Assembly: GCF_900156315.1 (NCBI RefSeq)
Contig: NZ_FTNI01000014.1
Coordinates: 124,001-188,000 of the forward strand
DNA length: 64,000 bases
From: Microbispora rosea
Lineage (GTDB): Bacteria > Actinomycetota > Actinomycetes > Streptosporangiales > Streptosporangiaceae
Direction of reading: 5' to 3'
Shown here: in pieces, positions 34,177 to 42,905 of the stretch
How the letters are laid out: each line of letters starts with the position of its first letter
How positions within the stretch are numbered: position 1 is the stretch's first letter
Notes under the pieces: model-generated
What the model was told of the DNA's origin: nothing
What the model saw: only the letters and a program-made list of their open reading frames with translations
Databases searched by the model: none
Position numbers and translations under genes: made by a program

Positions 34177-35422
34177 GCAGGCCGAGCGACAGCGCGGCGC
34201 CGGCGGCCATGGCCAGCCAGACTCCCGTGGTGCCCATCCGGGAGCCGAGCAGGAAGGCCAGAGGCAACTGGACGGCGAAGCCCGCCAGTGTGGCCGCGAG
34301 CAGGCCGGCGCCCCGCCCGCCGGCCTGCAGCACGCCGCCGACGGCGATCAGCCCGCCGAAGGGCACGAGATAGAGCGGCATGCAGCGCAGGAACCACACG
34401 GCCTCCGCGGCCACCGCGGGATCGGCCGTGAACAGGCCCACGGCCGCCGGGGCGAGCGCGTTCAGCACGAGCGAGGCGGCCAGCCCCGCGGCCAGACCGT
34501 ACAGCACCACGGGAACGGCCTGATGACGACGTGACGACGGGCCGTCCGCCTCGCCGGCGCGCGAGGTGCGGATCATCGCCGCCTGGCGGAGGGCGTAGAA
34601 GGACATCACCCCGGCCATCATGATCTTCAGGCCGATGCCGTACCCGGCGAGCGCGGCCACACCCTGCCGGCCGACGATGCCGGTCAGCGCCATGCCCACC
34701 AGCGCGCGGGCGAGGAAGTCGCCCGACATGGGCAGCCCGGTGCGCAGGATCGCCGCGGCGTCCGCGCGGTTGACCGAGCCCCGCCCCGTCCCCGTCCCCG
34801 TCCCTGTCTCCGTCCGCAGCCGCCGGACGAGCAGGAGGGCGGACACGGCCAGCGTGGCCAGGCGGGCCGCCACGGTGGCCAGCGCGGCTCCCCGCACGCC
34901 CAGGCCGAGCCCGTAGATCAGCAGCGGGTCCAGGACGATCACCAGCGCGTTGCACAGCAGGGCGGTCCGCATCGGCGTCCGGGTGTCGCCGAGTCCCTTG
35001 AAGACGCCGTCCGCGAGGTTCTGCGCGTAGAAGACCGGGATCCCGGCGAACGCCACGACGAAATAGCCCGCGGTCAGCCCCACCGTCACGGGATCGTCGG
35101 TGAACAGGCGGGCGATCGGTTCGCGCAGCAGCACGCCGGGCACCGCCACGGCCAGGGCGAAGACGCCCAGCAGCAGCCACGCCGTACGGATGACCGGGGT
35201 CAGCGGGGCACGACCGTCGCGCCGTCCGACCAGGACCGTCGTGCCCGTCCCGACGCACAGGATCACGCCGAGGGCCAGGTTCTCTGTCGTGGTGGCGATC
35301 GTGACCGCCGCGACGGCCTCGCTGCCGAGGCCGGAGACCCACAGCGTGTCGATCAAACCGACGGCCACCACGGCCGTCAGGAGTTCGACGTAGACGGGTA
35401 GGGCGAGCCTGATCAGGCGCAT
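34073..35422 (-). CDS. MATE-family efflux transporter
   Basis: A 12-helix MATE exporter of about 449 residues that expels organic cations or drugs against Na or H. The N-terminal helix cluster ([20 protein letters not shown]) and symmetric halves with two repeats are clear. The first half contains GDTRTPM; the second has [11 protein letters not shown]. The last 33 residues are basic and hydrophilic ([19 protein letters not shown]) and are encoded antisense to the gltX 3' end, which is unusual. The ATG is preceded by GAGGGGAAC. It is divergent from a PadR regulator that probably controls it. Confidence 0.9.
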   Translation of the reverse strand: MRLIRLALPVYVELLTAVVAVGLIDTLWVSGLGSEAVAAVTIATTTENLALGVILCVGTGTTVLVGRRDGRAPLTPVIRTAWLLLGVFALAVAVPGVLLREPIARLFTDDPVTVGLTAGYFVVAFAGIPVFYAQNLADGVFKGLGDTRTPMRTALLCNALVIVLDPLLIYGLGLGVRGAALATVAARLATLAVSALLLVRRLRTETGTGTGTGRGSVNRADAAAILRTGLPMSGDFLARALVGMALTGIVGRQGVAALAGYGIGLKIMMAGVMSFYALRQAAMIRTSRAGEADGPSSRRHQAVPVVLYGLAAGLAASLVLNALAPAAVGLFTADPAVAAEAVWFLRCMPLYLVPFGGLIAVGGVLQAGGRGAGLLAATLAGFAVQLPLAFLLGSRMGTTGVWLAMAAGAALSLGLLRPAWRGPRAPGGASARDRAPRSTRTAAGPRSGR

Positions 35423-35477
35423 GCGTTCCCCTCTAATCGAGATACATCGAATAGAGGTATAACGATACGATGCCTCC

Positions 35478-36017
35478 GTGGCAAGCGGCGACCTGGCGTT
35501 GACGATCCTCGGGTTCCTGGACGAGGAGCCCATGCACGGATATGAGCTCAAGCAGCGGATCGCCGAGCTGAGCGGGCACGTCCGGCCGGTCAGCGACGGC
35601 GCGCTCTACCCGGCGATCGCCCGGATGGAGGCCGCCGGCCTCCTTCAGCGGCACGAGGAGGAGGGTTCGGGCGCCGCCCGGCGTCAGGTGCTCTCGATCA
35701 CCGAGCGAGGCCGGGAGGAGCTGCTCAGGCGGCTGCGTGAGCCGTCCGATGTCGAGATCAGCGACCAGGCGAGGTTCTTCACGGTGCTGGCGTTCCTGTC
35801 CCGGCTGCCCGACGCCGAGGACCAGGCGCGGGTGCTGCGCCGGCGCCTGGCCTTCCTGGAGACGCCGGCGAGCTTCTTCTACCGCGGCGGAAGGCCCCTC
35901 AGGGCCGAGGAGACGCCCGATCCGTTCCGCCGCGGCATGATGCTCGTCGCCCGGGCCGTGACCGCCGCGGAGAAGGACTGGCTCCGGCAGGCCATCTCCG
36001 CGCTCACCCGGCCGTGA
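35478..36017 (+). CDS. PadR-family transcriptional regulator
   Basis: A 179-residue regulator with an N-terminal winged helix (LTILGFLDEEPMHGYELKQR, about 8-27) and the typical GALYPAIARMEAAGLLQRHE (about 42-61). A C-terminal helical dimer domain follows. PadR proteins usually repress a neighbouring transporter or enzyme gene. The GTG start lies 56 bases from the start of the divergent MATE gene, and dyad-like TCGA-GATACA-TCGA is in the gap. The adjacent M3 peptidase gene converges on it. Confidence 0.9.
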   Translation: MASGDLALTILGFLDEEPMHGYELKQRIAELSGHVRPVSDGALYPAIARMEAAGLLQRHEEEGSGAARRQVLSITERGREELLRRLREPSDVEISDQARFFTVLAFLSRLPDAEDQARVLRRRLAFLETPASFFYRGGRPLRAEETPDPFRRGMMLVARAVTAAEKDWLRQAISALTRP

Positions 36018-36020
36018 CCG

Positions 36021-38003
36021 CTACAGCAGCCCGCGGCGGTCCAGCAGGGGAGTGATCTCCGGGTCGCGGCCCCGGAATTCGCGGAACGCCGTCATCGAGT
36101 CGACGCTGCCGCCCCGGGACAGCAGGGCCCGGCGGAAGGTGTCGCCGTTCTCCCGGCGCAGCCCGCCGTTCTCGTTGAACCATTCGACGGTGTCGGCGTC
36201 GAGAACCTCGCTCCAGATGTAGGAGTAGTAGCCGGCGCTGTAGCCGCTCGCCCAGATGTGGGCGAAGTACATGCTGCGGTATCGCGGCGGGACGGCCGGC
36301 AGGTCCACCCCGGCCTCACGCAGCGCCCACCTCTCGAACTCCTCCACGTCCTGCTCGCCGTCGTACGCCGTGTGCCAGGCCCAGTCGAGCAGGGTGGCGG
36401 CCAGGTATTCCAGCGTGGCGAAGCCCTGGTTGAACTTCTGCGTCTCCAGCATCCGGTCGACGAGGTCCTGCGGCATCGGCTCGCCCGTCTCGTGGTGCCG
36501 GGCGTACTCGGCCAGGATCTCCGGATGGGTCGCCCACATCTCGTTCACCTGGGAGGGGTACTCGACGAAGTCGCGCGGCACCGCCGTGCCGGAGAACCGG
36601 GGGTGGCGCACGTCGGAGAACAACCCGTGGAGCGCGTGGCCGAACTCGTGGAACATGGTGTTGACCTCGTCGAACGTCATCAGGGTCGGCTCACCCTTGA
36701 CGATGTTGAGGTTGTTGACCACGACCGGCCTGGTGCCCTCCAGGCCCGACTGCTTCACCAGGCTGTTCATCCACGCCCCGCCCCGCTTGGAGGCCCTGGC
36801 GTGGAAGTCGCCGAGGAACAGGCCCAGCGGGGAGCCGTCCTCGTCGCGCACCTCGAAGACCCGCACCTCGGGGTGGTAGCCGTACAGGTCGGAGCGTTCG
36901 TGGAAGGTGACGCCGTACAGGCGCGAGGCCGCGTCGAAGACGCCCTTCTCCAGCACGGTGTTCAGCTCGAAGTACGGACGCATGCGCCTGCTGTCGATGT
37001 CGTAGCGGGCCTTGCGCACCTTCTCGGAGTAGAACGCCCAGTCCCACGGCTGGATCGGGTGGCCGGCGAGCTCCTCCAGGTCCGCCTGCTCCTTGCGCGC
37101 GTTGGCCACGGCGGGCGGCACGAGCCGGTCGAGCATCTCGGTGACCGCCCCCGTCGTGCCCGCCGTCTGGTCGGCCAGGACGTACTCCGCGTGGTTCTCG
37201 TAGCCCAGCAGCCGTGCGCGCTCCCGGCGCAGGACCGCGATCTCCTTGATCAGTTCGGCGTTGGCCACGCCGCGCCCGATCGAGGCCCGGTGAATGCGCT
37301 CACGCAGGGACCGGTTGGTCAGCTCGGCCAGGGTGGGCTGCCCGGTGGGCAGGACCAGCGTGATCAGATACTTGCCGTCCAGCCCGCGCTCCCTGGCCTG
37401 GTCGGCGAGCCCCTGGATCGCGTCCTGCGACAGCCCGTCGAGTTCGGCGACGTCCTCGACCACCACCGCCCGCTCGTTGGTGTCGGCGAGCAGGTTCTGC
37501 TGGAACGCCGTCCCCAGGGCCGACAACCGCTCGTTGATCTCCCTGAGCCTGGCCTGGTCCTGCGGGCCCAGCGTGGCGCCCGCACGGGTGAAGTCGGTGA
37601 GGTAGCGCTTCAGCAGCCACGCCTGCTCCTCGTCGGCCGTCTCGACCGCCTGGATGCGCGCGAAGAGCGTGGCGTTGAGGTGGATCGCGTCGGCGTGCTT
37701 GGCGAGCTTCGGCGTGACGTCCTTCTGGATCTCCTGGACGCCCGGCGTCGTGTCGGAGGACGCCTGGTTGAAGAACACCGCGGAGACCCGTTCGAGCAGG
37801 GCGCCGGACCTCTCCAGCGCCTCGATGGTGTTCTCGAAGGTCGGGGGCTCCGGGTTCTCGGCGATCGCCTCGACCTCCGCGAGCTGTTCGGCCATGCCCT
37901 GCTCGAACGCCGGCCCGTAGTGCTCCTCCCTGATCTCCTCGAAGGGGGGCAGCCCGTAGGGCAGGGTGCTCGGGCTGAGGAAGGGGTTCGCGGCCGTGGT
38001 CAT
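36021..38003 (-). CDS. M3-family metallopeptidase (oligopeptidase)
   Basis: A 660-residue zinc peptidase of the thimet/oligopeptidase A-dipeptidyl carboxypeptidase family, acting on short peptides in the cytoplasm. The HExxH zinc motif is in MFHEFGHALHGLFSD, with the third ligand Glu in the DFVEYPSQVNEMW stretch. The N terminus (NPFLSPSTLPYGLPPFEEI) and the SGALLERVSAVFFNQ stretch match family members. No signal peptide. ATG at 38003 has GAGGAG about ten bases upstream; a frame extension toward 38093 is not needed. Confidence 0.92.
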   Translation of the reverse strand: MTTAANPFLSPSTLPYGLPPFEEIREEHYGPAFEQGMAEQLAEVEAIAENPEPPTFENTIEALERSGALLERVSAVFFNQASSDTTPGVQEIQKDVTPKLAKHADAIHLNATLFARIQAVETADEEQAWLLKRYLTDFTRAGATLGPQDQARLREINERLSALGTAFQQNLLADTNERAVVVEDVAELDGLSQDAIQGLADQARERGLDGKYLITLVLPTGQPTLAELTNRSLRERIHRASIGRGVANAELIKEIAVLRRERARLLGYENHAEYVLADQTAGTTGAVTEMLDRLVPPAVANARKEQADLEELAGHPIQPWDWAFYSEKVRKARYDIDSRRMRPYFELNTVLEKGVFDAASRLYGVTFHERSDLYGYHPEVRVFEVRDEDGSPLGLFLGDFHARASKRGGAWMNSLVKQSGLEGTRPVVVNNLNIVKGEPTLMTFDEVNTMFHEFGHALHGLFSDVRHPRFSGTAVPRDFVEYPSQVNEMWATHPEILAEYARHHETGEPMPQDLVDRMLETQKFNQGFATLEYLAATLLDWAWHTAYDGEQDVEEFERWALREAGVDLPAVPPRYRSMYFAHIWASGYSAGYYSYIWSEVLDADTVEWFNENGGLRRENGDTFRRALLSRGGSVDSMTAFREFRGRDPEITPLLDRRGLL

Positions 38004-38157
38004 GGCTGGCGGCTCCTCACGTGGTGCTGACGTTTCCCCCAGCCTCGCACAGGAGGATCCGGCCCTGCGCGCAGGAGGAGCGGCCTCCTCCATCAGGGGG
38101 ATCGGCCCTGCGTACGGGCGATCGGATCACGAGATCGCGAGGCGCGCCGCAATCGTT

Positions 38158-38187
38158 TTGGTAGTGGGTCGCAAGCTGGGCTATTCT
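38158..38187 (+). promoter_or_regulatory. Probable promoter of the tRNA array
   Basis: TTGGTA (38158-38163) and TATTCT (38182-38187) are 18 bases apart. Transcription would begin about 35 bases before tRNA-Gln. Confidence 0.5.
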
Positions 38188-38229
38188 TTCGGAGTCGCAA
38201 GCGAGAGCCGCGAGGCCCCCGCAAGCAGA

Positions 38230-38301
38230 TGGGGTATGGGGTAATTGGCAGCCCGACGGATTCTGGCTCCGTTAGTCTAGGTTCGAGTCCTGGTACCCCA
38301 G
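38230..38301 (+). tRNA. tRNA-Gln (anticodon CTG)
   Basis: A 72-base cloverleaf. The acceptor TGGGGTA pairs with TACCCCA, the anticodon loop is TTCTGGC on an ACGGA/TCCGT stem, and the T arm is complete. The discriminator is G. CCA is not encoded. It leads a tandem array with three tRNA-Glu genes. Confidence 0.95.
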
Positions 38302-38344
38302 CTGGATCCCCCCAAGGGATTCTGCTGGAAACAGCGCAGTGCAA

Positions 38345-38417
38345 GGTCCCGTCGTCTAGTGGCCTAGGACGCCGCCCTCTCAAGGCGGTAACGGCGGTTC
38401 GAATCCGCTCGGGACTA
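38345..38417 (+). tRNA. tRNA-Glu (anticodon CTC), copy 1
   Basis: A 73-base cloverleaf. The acceptor GGTCCCG pairs with CGGGACT (1-72 is G-U); the anticodon loop CCTCTCA sits on a stem beginning GCCGC; T stem GGCGG/CCGCT. The first of three copies with an 86-base period. Confidence 0.95.
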
Positions 38418-38430
38418 CTTCACTGCACTC

Positions 38431-38503
38431 GGCTCCGTCGTCTAGTGGCCTAGGACGCCGCCCTCTCAAGGCGGTAACGGCGGTTCGAATCCGCTCGGGA
38501 CTA
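38431..38503 (+). tRNA. tRNA-Glu (anticodon CTC), copy 2, mosaic acceptor stem
   Basis: Identical to copy 1 except for the 5' acceptor GGCTCCG, which is of the copy-3 kind. The 3' acceptor CGGGACT is of the copy-1 kind. This leaves a C3/A70 mismatch and a U4-G69 wobble, so the acceptor stem is weaker than in the other two. Confidence 0.93.
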
Positions 38504-38516
38504 CTTCACTGCACTC

Positions 38517-38589
38517 GGCTCCGTCGTCTAGTGGCCTAGGACGCCGCCCTCTCAAGGCGGTAGCGCCGGTTCGAATCCGGTCGGGGCTA
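38517..38589 (+). tRNA. tRNA-Glu (anticodon CTC), copy 3
   Basis: A 73-base cloverleaf. The acceptor GGCTCCG pairs with CGGGGCT (4-69 is a U-G wobble), and the T stem is GCCGG/CCGGT. It differs from copies 1 and 2 in the 3' third. A terminator follows 13 bases after the end. Confidence 0.95.
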
Positions 38590-38601
38590 CATCATCGAAG
38601 A

Positions 38602-38632
38602 CCCTCGGCACTTCCCCGTGCCGGGGGTTTTT
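38602..38632 (+). terminator. Intrinsic terminator after tRNA-Glu copy 3 (unit 1)
   Basis: CCCTCGGCAC pairs with GTGCCGGGGG (10 pairs, one wobble), followed by five T residues. It is the first of three identical hairpins at 111-base spacing. Confidence 0.93.
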
Positions 38633-38641
38633 GCCGTTCAA

Positions 38642-38698
38642 GGACGCCGCGCCCTGCTCATGGCCCGCTGCGCGGGCGCGACTCCGGTCGGGGGCTGC
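38642..38698 (+). pseudogene. Decayed tRNA-Glu fragment 1
   Basis: From GGACGCCGC to GGGGCTGC the sequence parallels the tRNA-Glu gene from the D arm to the 3' end, including the intact CTCCGGTCGGGG stretch, but with insertions and a lost anticodon stem. The 5' acceptor and D-loop half is gone. Confidence 0.65.
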
Positions 38699-38712
38699 TT
38701 CATCATCGGAAA

Positions 38713-38743
38713 CCCTCGGCACTTCCCCGTGCCGGGGGTTTTT
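38713..38743 (+). terminator. Intrinsic terminator (unit 2)
   Basis: The same CCCTCGGCAC/GTGCCGGGGG stem and T-run, 111 bases after the first. Confidence 0.93.
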
Positions 38744-38752
38744 GCCGTTCAT

Positions 38753-38809
38753 GGACGCCGCGCCCTGCTCATGGCCCGCTGCGCGGGCGCGACTCCGGTC
38801 GGGGGCTGC
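38753..38809 (+). pseudogene. Decayed tRNA-Glu fragment 2
   Basis: Apparently the same as fragment 1 and shifted by exactly 111 bases, so the two units arose by a recent tandem duplication. A third, shorter trace (GGACGCCGC at 38864) ends in the region before the MerR promoter. Confidence 0.65.
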
Positions 38810-38823
38810 TTCATCATCGAAGA

Positions 38824-38854
38824 CCCTCGGCACTTCCCCGTGCCGGGGGTTTTT
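38824..38854 (+). terminator. Intrinsic terminator (unit 3)
   Basis: Third copy of the CCCTCGGCAC/GTGCCGGGGG hairpin with its T-run. Confidence 0.93.
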
Positions 38855-38909
38855 GCCGTTCATGGACGCCGCGCCCTGCTCATGGGCCGTTGGCCCTGCT
38901 CTGGCGTGT

Positions 38910-38940
38910 TTGACTTCAAGCGCTTGAAGTGTGGTCTGCT
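38910..38940 (+). promoter_or_regulatory. MerR-type promoter and operator
   Basis: An 18-base perfect palindrome (ACTTCAAGCGCTTGAAGT, 38913-38930) sits between TTGACT (38910-38915) and TCTGCT (38935-38940), an unusually long 19-base spacer. This is the layout that MerR proteins activate by twisting the DNA. The MerR start is 18 bases past the palindrome. Confidence 0.75.
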
Positions 38941-38947
38941 GCCTGAC

Positions 38948-39385
38948 ATGGCAACCATCACCATCCAGGACGTTTCCCGGCGCAGCGGGCTGAGCGAGCC
39001 GACGCTGCGCTACTACGAAGACGTCGGGCTGATCGGCCCGATCGACCGCGACGAGAACAGCGGGCACCGCCGTTACCGCGACGAGGACCTCGATGTGATC
39101 GAGGCACTGGCCTGTCTGCGCACGGCCGGCGTGGGTATCGGGGACATGCGCGCCTACCTGGCCAACCGCGCACGCGGGCGGGCGGCGGCGGCCGAGCAGC
39201 GTGATCTGCTGCTTCGTCACGCAGAGCGCATCGCGGCCGAGATCGCCGCCCAGCAGGTGCGGCTCGGCTATCTGCGCGAGAAGGCGGCGTTGTGGGACGC
39301 CCGCGACCGTGGTGACACCGTGGCGGAGGCCGAGGCGACGCAGCGTCTCGTGGACACGGTCGGTCGCTTGAGGGGGCTGCTATGA
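38948..39385 (+). CDS. MerR-family transcriptional regulator
   Basis: A 145-residue regulator. The winged helix (about 4-70) contains IQDVSRRSGLSEPTLRYYED and GHRRYRDEDLDVIEALACLR. A helical dimerisation tail follows. There is no cysteine cluster typical of metal sensors, so a small organic signal is more likely. ATG at 38948 is chosen because the longer frame upstream only translates the tandem repeats. The gene overlaps the next by four bases (ATGA), so it is co-transcribed with an epimerase-like oxidoreductase. Confidence 0.92.
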   Translation: MATITIQDVSRRSGLSEPTLRYYEDVGLIGPIDRDENSGHRRYRDEDLDVIEALACLRTAGVGIGDMRAYLANRARGRAAAAEQRDLLLRHAERIAAEIAAQQVRLGYLREKAALWDARDRGDTVAEAEATQRLVDTVGRLRGLL

Positions 39386-40362
39386 GCCGGGTTCTGGTCA
39401 CCGGCGGGGCCGGCTACGTGGGCACGCAGCTGATCGCGGCGCTGCTGCGGGCCGGGCGATCCGTGCGCGCGACCGTGCGTTCGACGGCACGCGAGGCCGG
39501 TCTGCGGGCCGCGGTGCGCCGCGGCGACGCCGACGACGCCGGCCTGGAGATCGTAGCCGCGGACCTGACGGCCGACGACGAGTGGGCCGCCGCGGTGGCC
39601 GGGTGCGACGAGGTCCATCACGTCGCCTCGCCCTTCCCGGCCGTCCAGCCCGAGGATCCCGGCGAGCTGATCGTCCCTGCCCGCGAGGGTACGCTGCGGG
39701 TGCTGCGCGCCGCGCGCGACGCGGGTGCCCGGCGCGTCGTGCTCACCTCGTCCTTCGCCGCGGTCGGATACACGCCGAAGCCGGGCGCCGAGTTCACCGA
39801 GGCCGACTGGACCGATCCTGACACCCCGGGACTGGCGCCCTACCCGCGTTCCAAGGCGATCGCCGAGCGGGCCGCGTGGGACCTGATGGAGCGTGAGGGC
39901 GGCGACACCGAGCTCGTCGTGGTCAACCCGACGTTCATCCTCGGGCCCATCCTGGCGACCGCGCCGGGCTCCTCCGTGCAGCTGATCAAGGCGATGCTCG
40001 ACGGGACGATGACCGTCGCGCCCCGCCGGCGCTTCGGCATCGTCGACGTGCGCGATGTGGCCGACCTGCACATCCGCGCCATGGCCGCGCCCGAGGCCGC
40101 AGGCAAGCGCTACCTGGCGGTCGCCGACGGCCCGGCGCTGAGCTTCCTGGAGGTGGCTGAGATCCTGCGCCGGCGGCTCGGCCCGTTCGCCGCGCGCGTT
40201 CCCACACAGGAGGCGCCCGGGATCGATCCGCCGCGACCGATCATCCACAACGATCGGGCCCGCGACGAACTCGCATGGCGTCCGCGCCCCGCCGAGACGG
40301 CGATCGTGCAGACAGCGGAGAGCCTGCGCGACCTCGGACTGGTGGGGACTGCGAAAGCGTGA
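39382..40362 (+). CDS. NAD-dependent epimerase/dehydratase-family oxidoreductase
   Basis: A 326-residue extended short-chain dehydrogenase, similar to dihydroflavonol reductase-type proteins. The Rossmann motif VTGGAGYVG is at about 6-14; the active-site serine region TSSFAAVGY and the tyrosine-lysine pair in YPRSKAIAER are present (about 153-162). Such enzymes reduce aldehydes or ketones of small metabolites. Translation is coupled to merR by an ATGA overlap, so it is the likely regulated target. Confidence 0.9.
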   Translation: MSRVLVTGGAGYVGTQLIAALLRAGRSVRATVRSTAREAGLRAAVRRGDADDAGLEIVAADLTADDEWAAAVAGCDEVHHVASPFPAVQPEDPGELIVPAREGTLRVLRAARDAGARRVVLTSSFAAVGYTPKPGAEFTEADWTDPDTPGLAPYPRSKAIAERAAWDLMEREGGDTELVVVNPTFILGPILATAPGSSVQLIKAMLDGTMTVAPRRRFGIVDVRDVADLHIRAMAAPEAAGKRYLAVADGPALSFLEVAEILRRRLGPFAARVPTQEAPGIDPPRPIIHNDRARDELAWRPRPAETAIVQTAESLRDLGLVGTAKA

Positions 40363-40378
40363 GGCTCTCGGACCCCGG

Positions 40379-41095
40379 CTAAAGGTGCTCGGCGTCGGCG
40401 CAGGCGACGGTGAGCACGCCCTCCGTCTCGGCCAGCCTGCTCGTGAGGTCCGCGATCGAGCCCGGGCCGTGGATCAGCAGGGTGACCGTGACCGTGCCGG
40501 CCTCCTGGCTCGTGCCGCGCTGTTCAAGCGACACTTCGTCGACCACGAAACGCAGGCCCGTGCACTCGGCCAGGGCCCGGCGCAGCACGCCCCGGCCGTC
40601 CGCGTACGACAGGCGCAGTCGCGACTGGGCGTGCTTGGAGCGGGGGAGGCGGGCGGCCAGCGGGGTGAGCCCCAGCATCACGACGAAGTTCCCCGCCGTG
40701 GCCAGGACGGCGAGCAGCCAGAGGCCGGCTCCCGCGGCCATGCCTACTCCGGCGGTGAGCCACACGGCGGCGGCGGTGGTCAGCCCCTTGACCGCGTCGC
40801 GGCGTACGAAGATCAGCCCGCCGCCGATGAAGCCGATGCCGGAGACGATCTGGGCCGCCACCCGCGACGGGTCGAGCACCACGGAGTCGCCGAGGATGTC
40901 GGAGAAGCCGTGCTTGGACACGAGCATGAACAACGCGGCGCCGAACCCCACCAGCGTGTGGGTGCGCAGCCCGGCGCTCTTCTGCCGGATCTCCCGCTCC
41001 AGCCCGATGGCCGCCGACAGCACGAGCGCGAGGGCGAGATCGACGGCCGGCTGCCACCACGCCACAGCGCTCACCACGGGTGAGAACGGGGTCAC
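40379..41095 (-). CDS. MgtC/SapB-family membrane protein
   Basis: A 238-residue protein with four to five N-terminal membrane helices (AVDLALALVLSAAIGLEREI and VAAQIVSGIGFIGGGLIFVR are characteristic of the MgtC domain) and a C-terminal cytosolic part (about 150-238) resembling an ACT-like fold. MgtC proteins affect Mg homeostasis and the F-type ATPase in other bacteria, but the role of actinomycete members is not settled. The GTG start is the one that gives the family N terminus. Confidence 0.88.
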   Translation of the reverse strand: MTPFSPVVSAVAWWQPAVDLALALVLSAAIGLEREIRQKSAGLRTHTLVGFGAALFMLVSKHGFSDILGDSVVLDPSRVAAQIVSGIGFIGGGLIFVRRDAVKGLTTAAAVWLTAGVGMAAGAGLWLLAVLATAGNFVVMLGLTPLAARLPRSKHAQSRLRLSYADGRGVLRRALAECTGLRFVVDEVSLEQRGTSQEAGTVTVTLLIHGPGSIADLTSRLAETEGVLTVACADAEHL

Positions 41096-41201
41096 GCGAC
41101 CAGACTAAGTCCGCGCGCCCGGGTCGGTCATCCTGACGTGACGGCAGCGGCGGCGAGGCCGGGGCGGCGGTGTCCGCCGCCACCCCGGCCTCGCCGAGCC
41201 G

Positions 41202-42905
41202 CTAGTGTCCCGACCGCGCCTTGAACAGCGCCCGCTTGGCGGCCTTGACCACCTGCTTGTCCGGGTGGGTCTCGCCGATGAGGTCCAGCAGCTCCTCGAT
41301 GTGGGGGTGGTGGACCTTCCAGATCACGTCGAGCAGCCCGATGAGGGTCTGCGCCGGGCCGATGTCGTGCAGGCTGGACACGAACTCCGGCCGGCCGAGT
41401 CCGGCGGAGATCGTCCACATGTCGAGGATCAGCCAGTGGGTGTCGGCCTGGGTCGGCTCCGGGGCGTCCTCGACGTCCATCTGGGTCAGGTGCGTCGCGG
41501 CGTACGGCCGCAGCGACGGCTCCTTCAGCGCCTCCTGCCAGGCGGGGATGGCGGCCTCGCCCAGGGAGCCCACCAGGCTGGCGGCCTGGACCCGCACGAG
41601 GGCGTCCGCCTCCTCCTCGGCGGCGGCTTCGAGCAGCTCGGCGGCGGCCCGCGCCGGGTCGCGCATGGCGAGCCAGGCGGCGAACTCCTCGTCGGCCTCC
41701 TCCTCGGACATGTCGGCGCTGAACGACAGCAGGTCGAGCGCGGTCATCGCGTCGATAGCGGGACGGGCGTCGATCTCGATGTCCTCGTCGTCCAGCAGGT
41801 GGACGAGGCCCTCCGTGCCGAGCGGCGTCAGGGTCACCGCCTCGCCCTCGACCGTGACCATGCCGTAGCCGGTCAGCCAGGCGAGCACGGAGGCGAGCGG
41901 GTCGCCGGCCGCGGCCCAGGCGTCGGCGCCCAGGTCGTCGTACTCCGCCGCGGCCTCGGCCAGCTCCTCGCGCAGCGAGGGCACCGGCCGCGTGCCGCCG
42001 GCCAGCAGCACGCGGATCAGCAGCGCGCGGGTCAGGCCGGACAGGGCCAGCGTGAGGTCGTCGTCGTCAAGCTCAGGGTCGCCGTAGTCGAGCGAGTGGA
42101 GGCCGAGCATCCAGGCGTCCAGGACGTCGTCGTCGTCCTCGAAGGGCCAGGCGGCGGTGTCGGAGTCCACGCTGACCGTGTCGTCGCCGTCGGGGGCGAG
42201 GAACTCCAGGTCGATCGCGAGGTTCCACAGGTTCCAGATGTTGCGCGCGTCGGGCAGGCCGAGCGTGCGCACCGCCTCGTCCACCTCGGATTCGGTGAGC
42301 AGCGTCTCCTCGCCCACCTTGCGCCCGGTGCCGACCCACAGCGCCAGGTCGCGGGCCTGCGCGATGAGCGTCACCCCGCGGGCCGCCTCGGCCAGCTCGT
42401 TGTCAGGACGCAGCCTGATCGTGGGCAGGGCGCCGATCTCGTCGGCGAACGGCTCGAAGTCGCCGAGGCCCTCGTCGGCCTCGTCCTCGTCGAGCTCGTC
42501 CTCCTCCTCGTCCCAGTCGCGCTCGGCGATGGCGTCCTCCATCGCGTCCACGAAGTCGTCCTCGACCTCGTCGAGCTCCGCGAGCAGGGTCTCCAGGGTC
42601 GCCGAGCCCGGCGAGAGCCGCCCGGTGGACGACAGGAAGGTCAGATAGGCCCGGACGGCGGGGACCATGCCGTCCGCGGCGGCGTCGGGGTCCTCGACCA
42701 CCTGGGGCATGCGCTCCAGCAGGACCGTGCGCAGGTCGCCGCGCTTCCACAGCCCGACGTCGTTGCGGGCGATCAGCCGATGCCACAGGGCGACGGGGCC
42801 CACGAGGTCGGGGTCGCTGCCGGGTGCGTTGTCCGGCGCCCAGAGGATGAATTCTTGGAGCAGGGGACGCAGTTCAGCGGCGGCTGCCTCGATGCGGTCT
42901 GTCAC
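41202..42905 (-). CDS. Large acidic conserved protein of unknown function
   Basis: A 567-residue soluble protein. A strongly acidic stretch (RDWDEEEDELDEDEADEG, about 129-146) follows an N-terminal helical region. The remaining two thirds is mostly alpha-helical, with repeats reminiscent of HEAT-like or TPR-like scaffolding (EEEADALVRVQAASLVGSLG, AIPAWQEALKEPS). No enzymatic motif was found. Such proteins are frequent in actinomycete genomes and are often annotated as hypothetical. It is convergent with none of its neighbours and seems to be a single gene. Confidence 0.82.
   Translation of the reverse strand: MTDRIEAAAAELRPLLQEFILWAPDNAPGSDPDLVGPVALWHRLIARNDVGLWKRGDLRTVLLERMPQVVEDPDAAADGMVPAVRAYLTFLSSTGRLSPGSATLETLLAELDEVEDDFVDAMEDAIAERDWDEEEDELDEDEADEGLGDFEPFADEIGALPTIRLRPDNELAEAARGVTLIAQARDLALWVGTGRKVGEETLLTESEVDEAVRTLGLPDARNIWNLWNLAIDLEFLAPDGDDTVSVDSDTAAWPFEDDDDVLDAWMLGLHSLDYGDPELDDDDLTLALSGLTRALLIRVLLAGGTRPVPSLREELAEAAAEYDDLGADAWAAAGDPLASVLAWLTGYGMVTVEGEAVTLTPLGTEGLVHLLDDEDIEIDARPAIDAMTALDLLSFSADMSEEEADEEFAAWLAMRDPARAAAELLEAAAEEEADALVRVQAASLVGSLGEAAIPAWQEALKEPSLRPYAATHLTQMDVEDAPEPTQADTHWLILDMWTISAGLGRPEFVSSLHDIGPAQTLIGLLDVIWKVHHPHIEELLDLIGETHPDKQVVKAAKRALFKARSGH

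Noticed and set aside
38590-38885. CRISPR array
   Set aside because: The repeats are long, contain terminators and tRNA traces, have no variable spacers, and no cas genes are near.
38618-38947. N-terminal extension of the MerR protein
   Set aside because: It only translates the 111-base repeats; the MerR fold starts at 38948.
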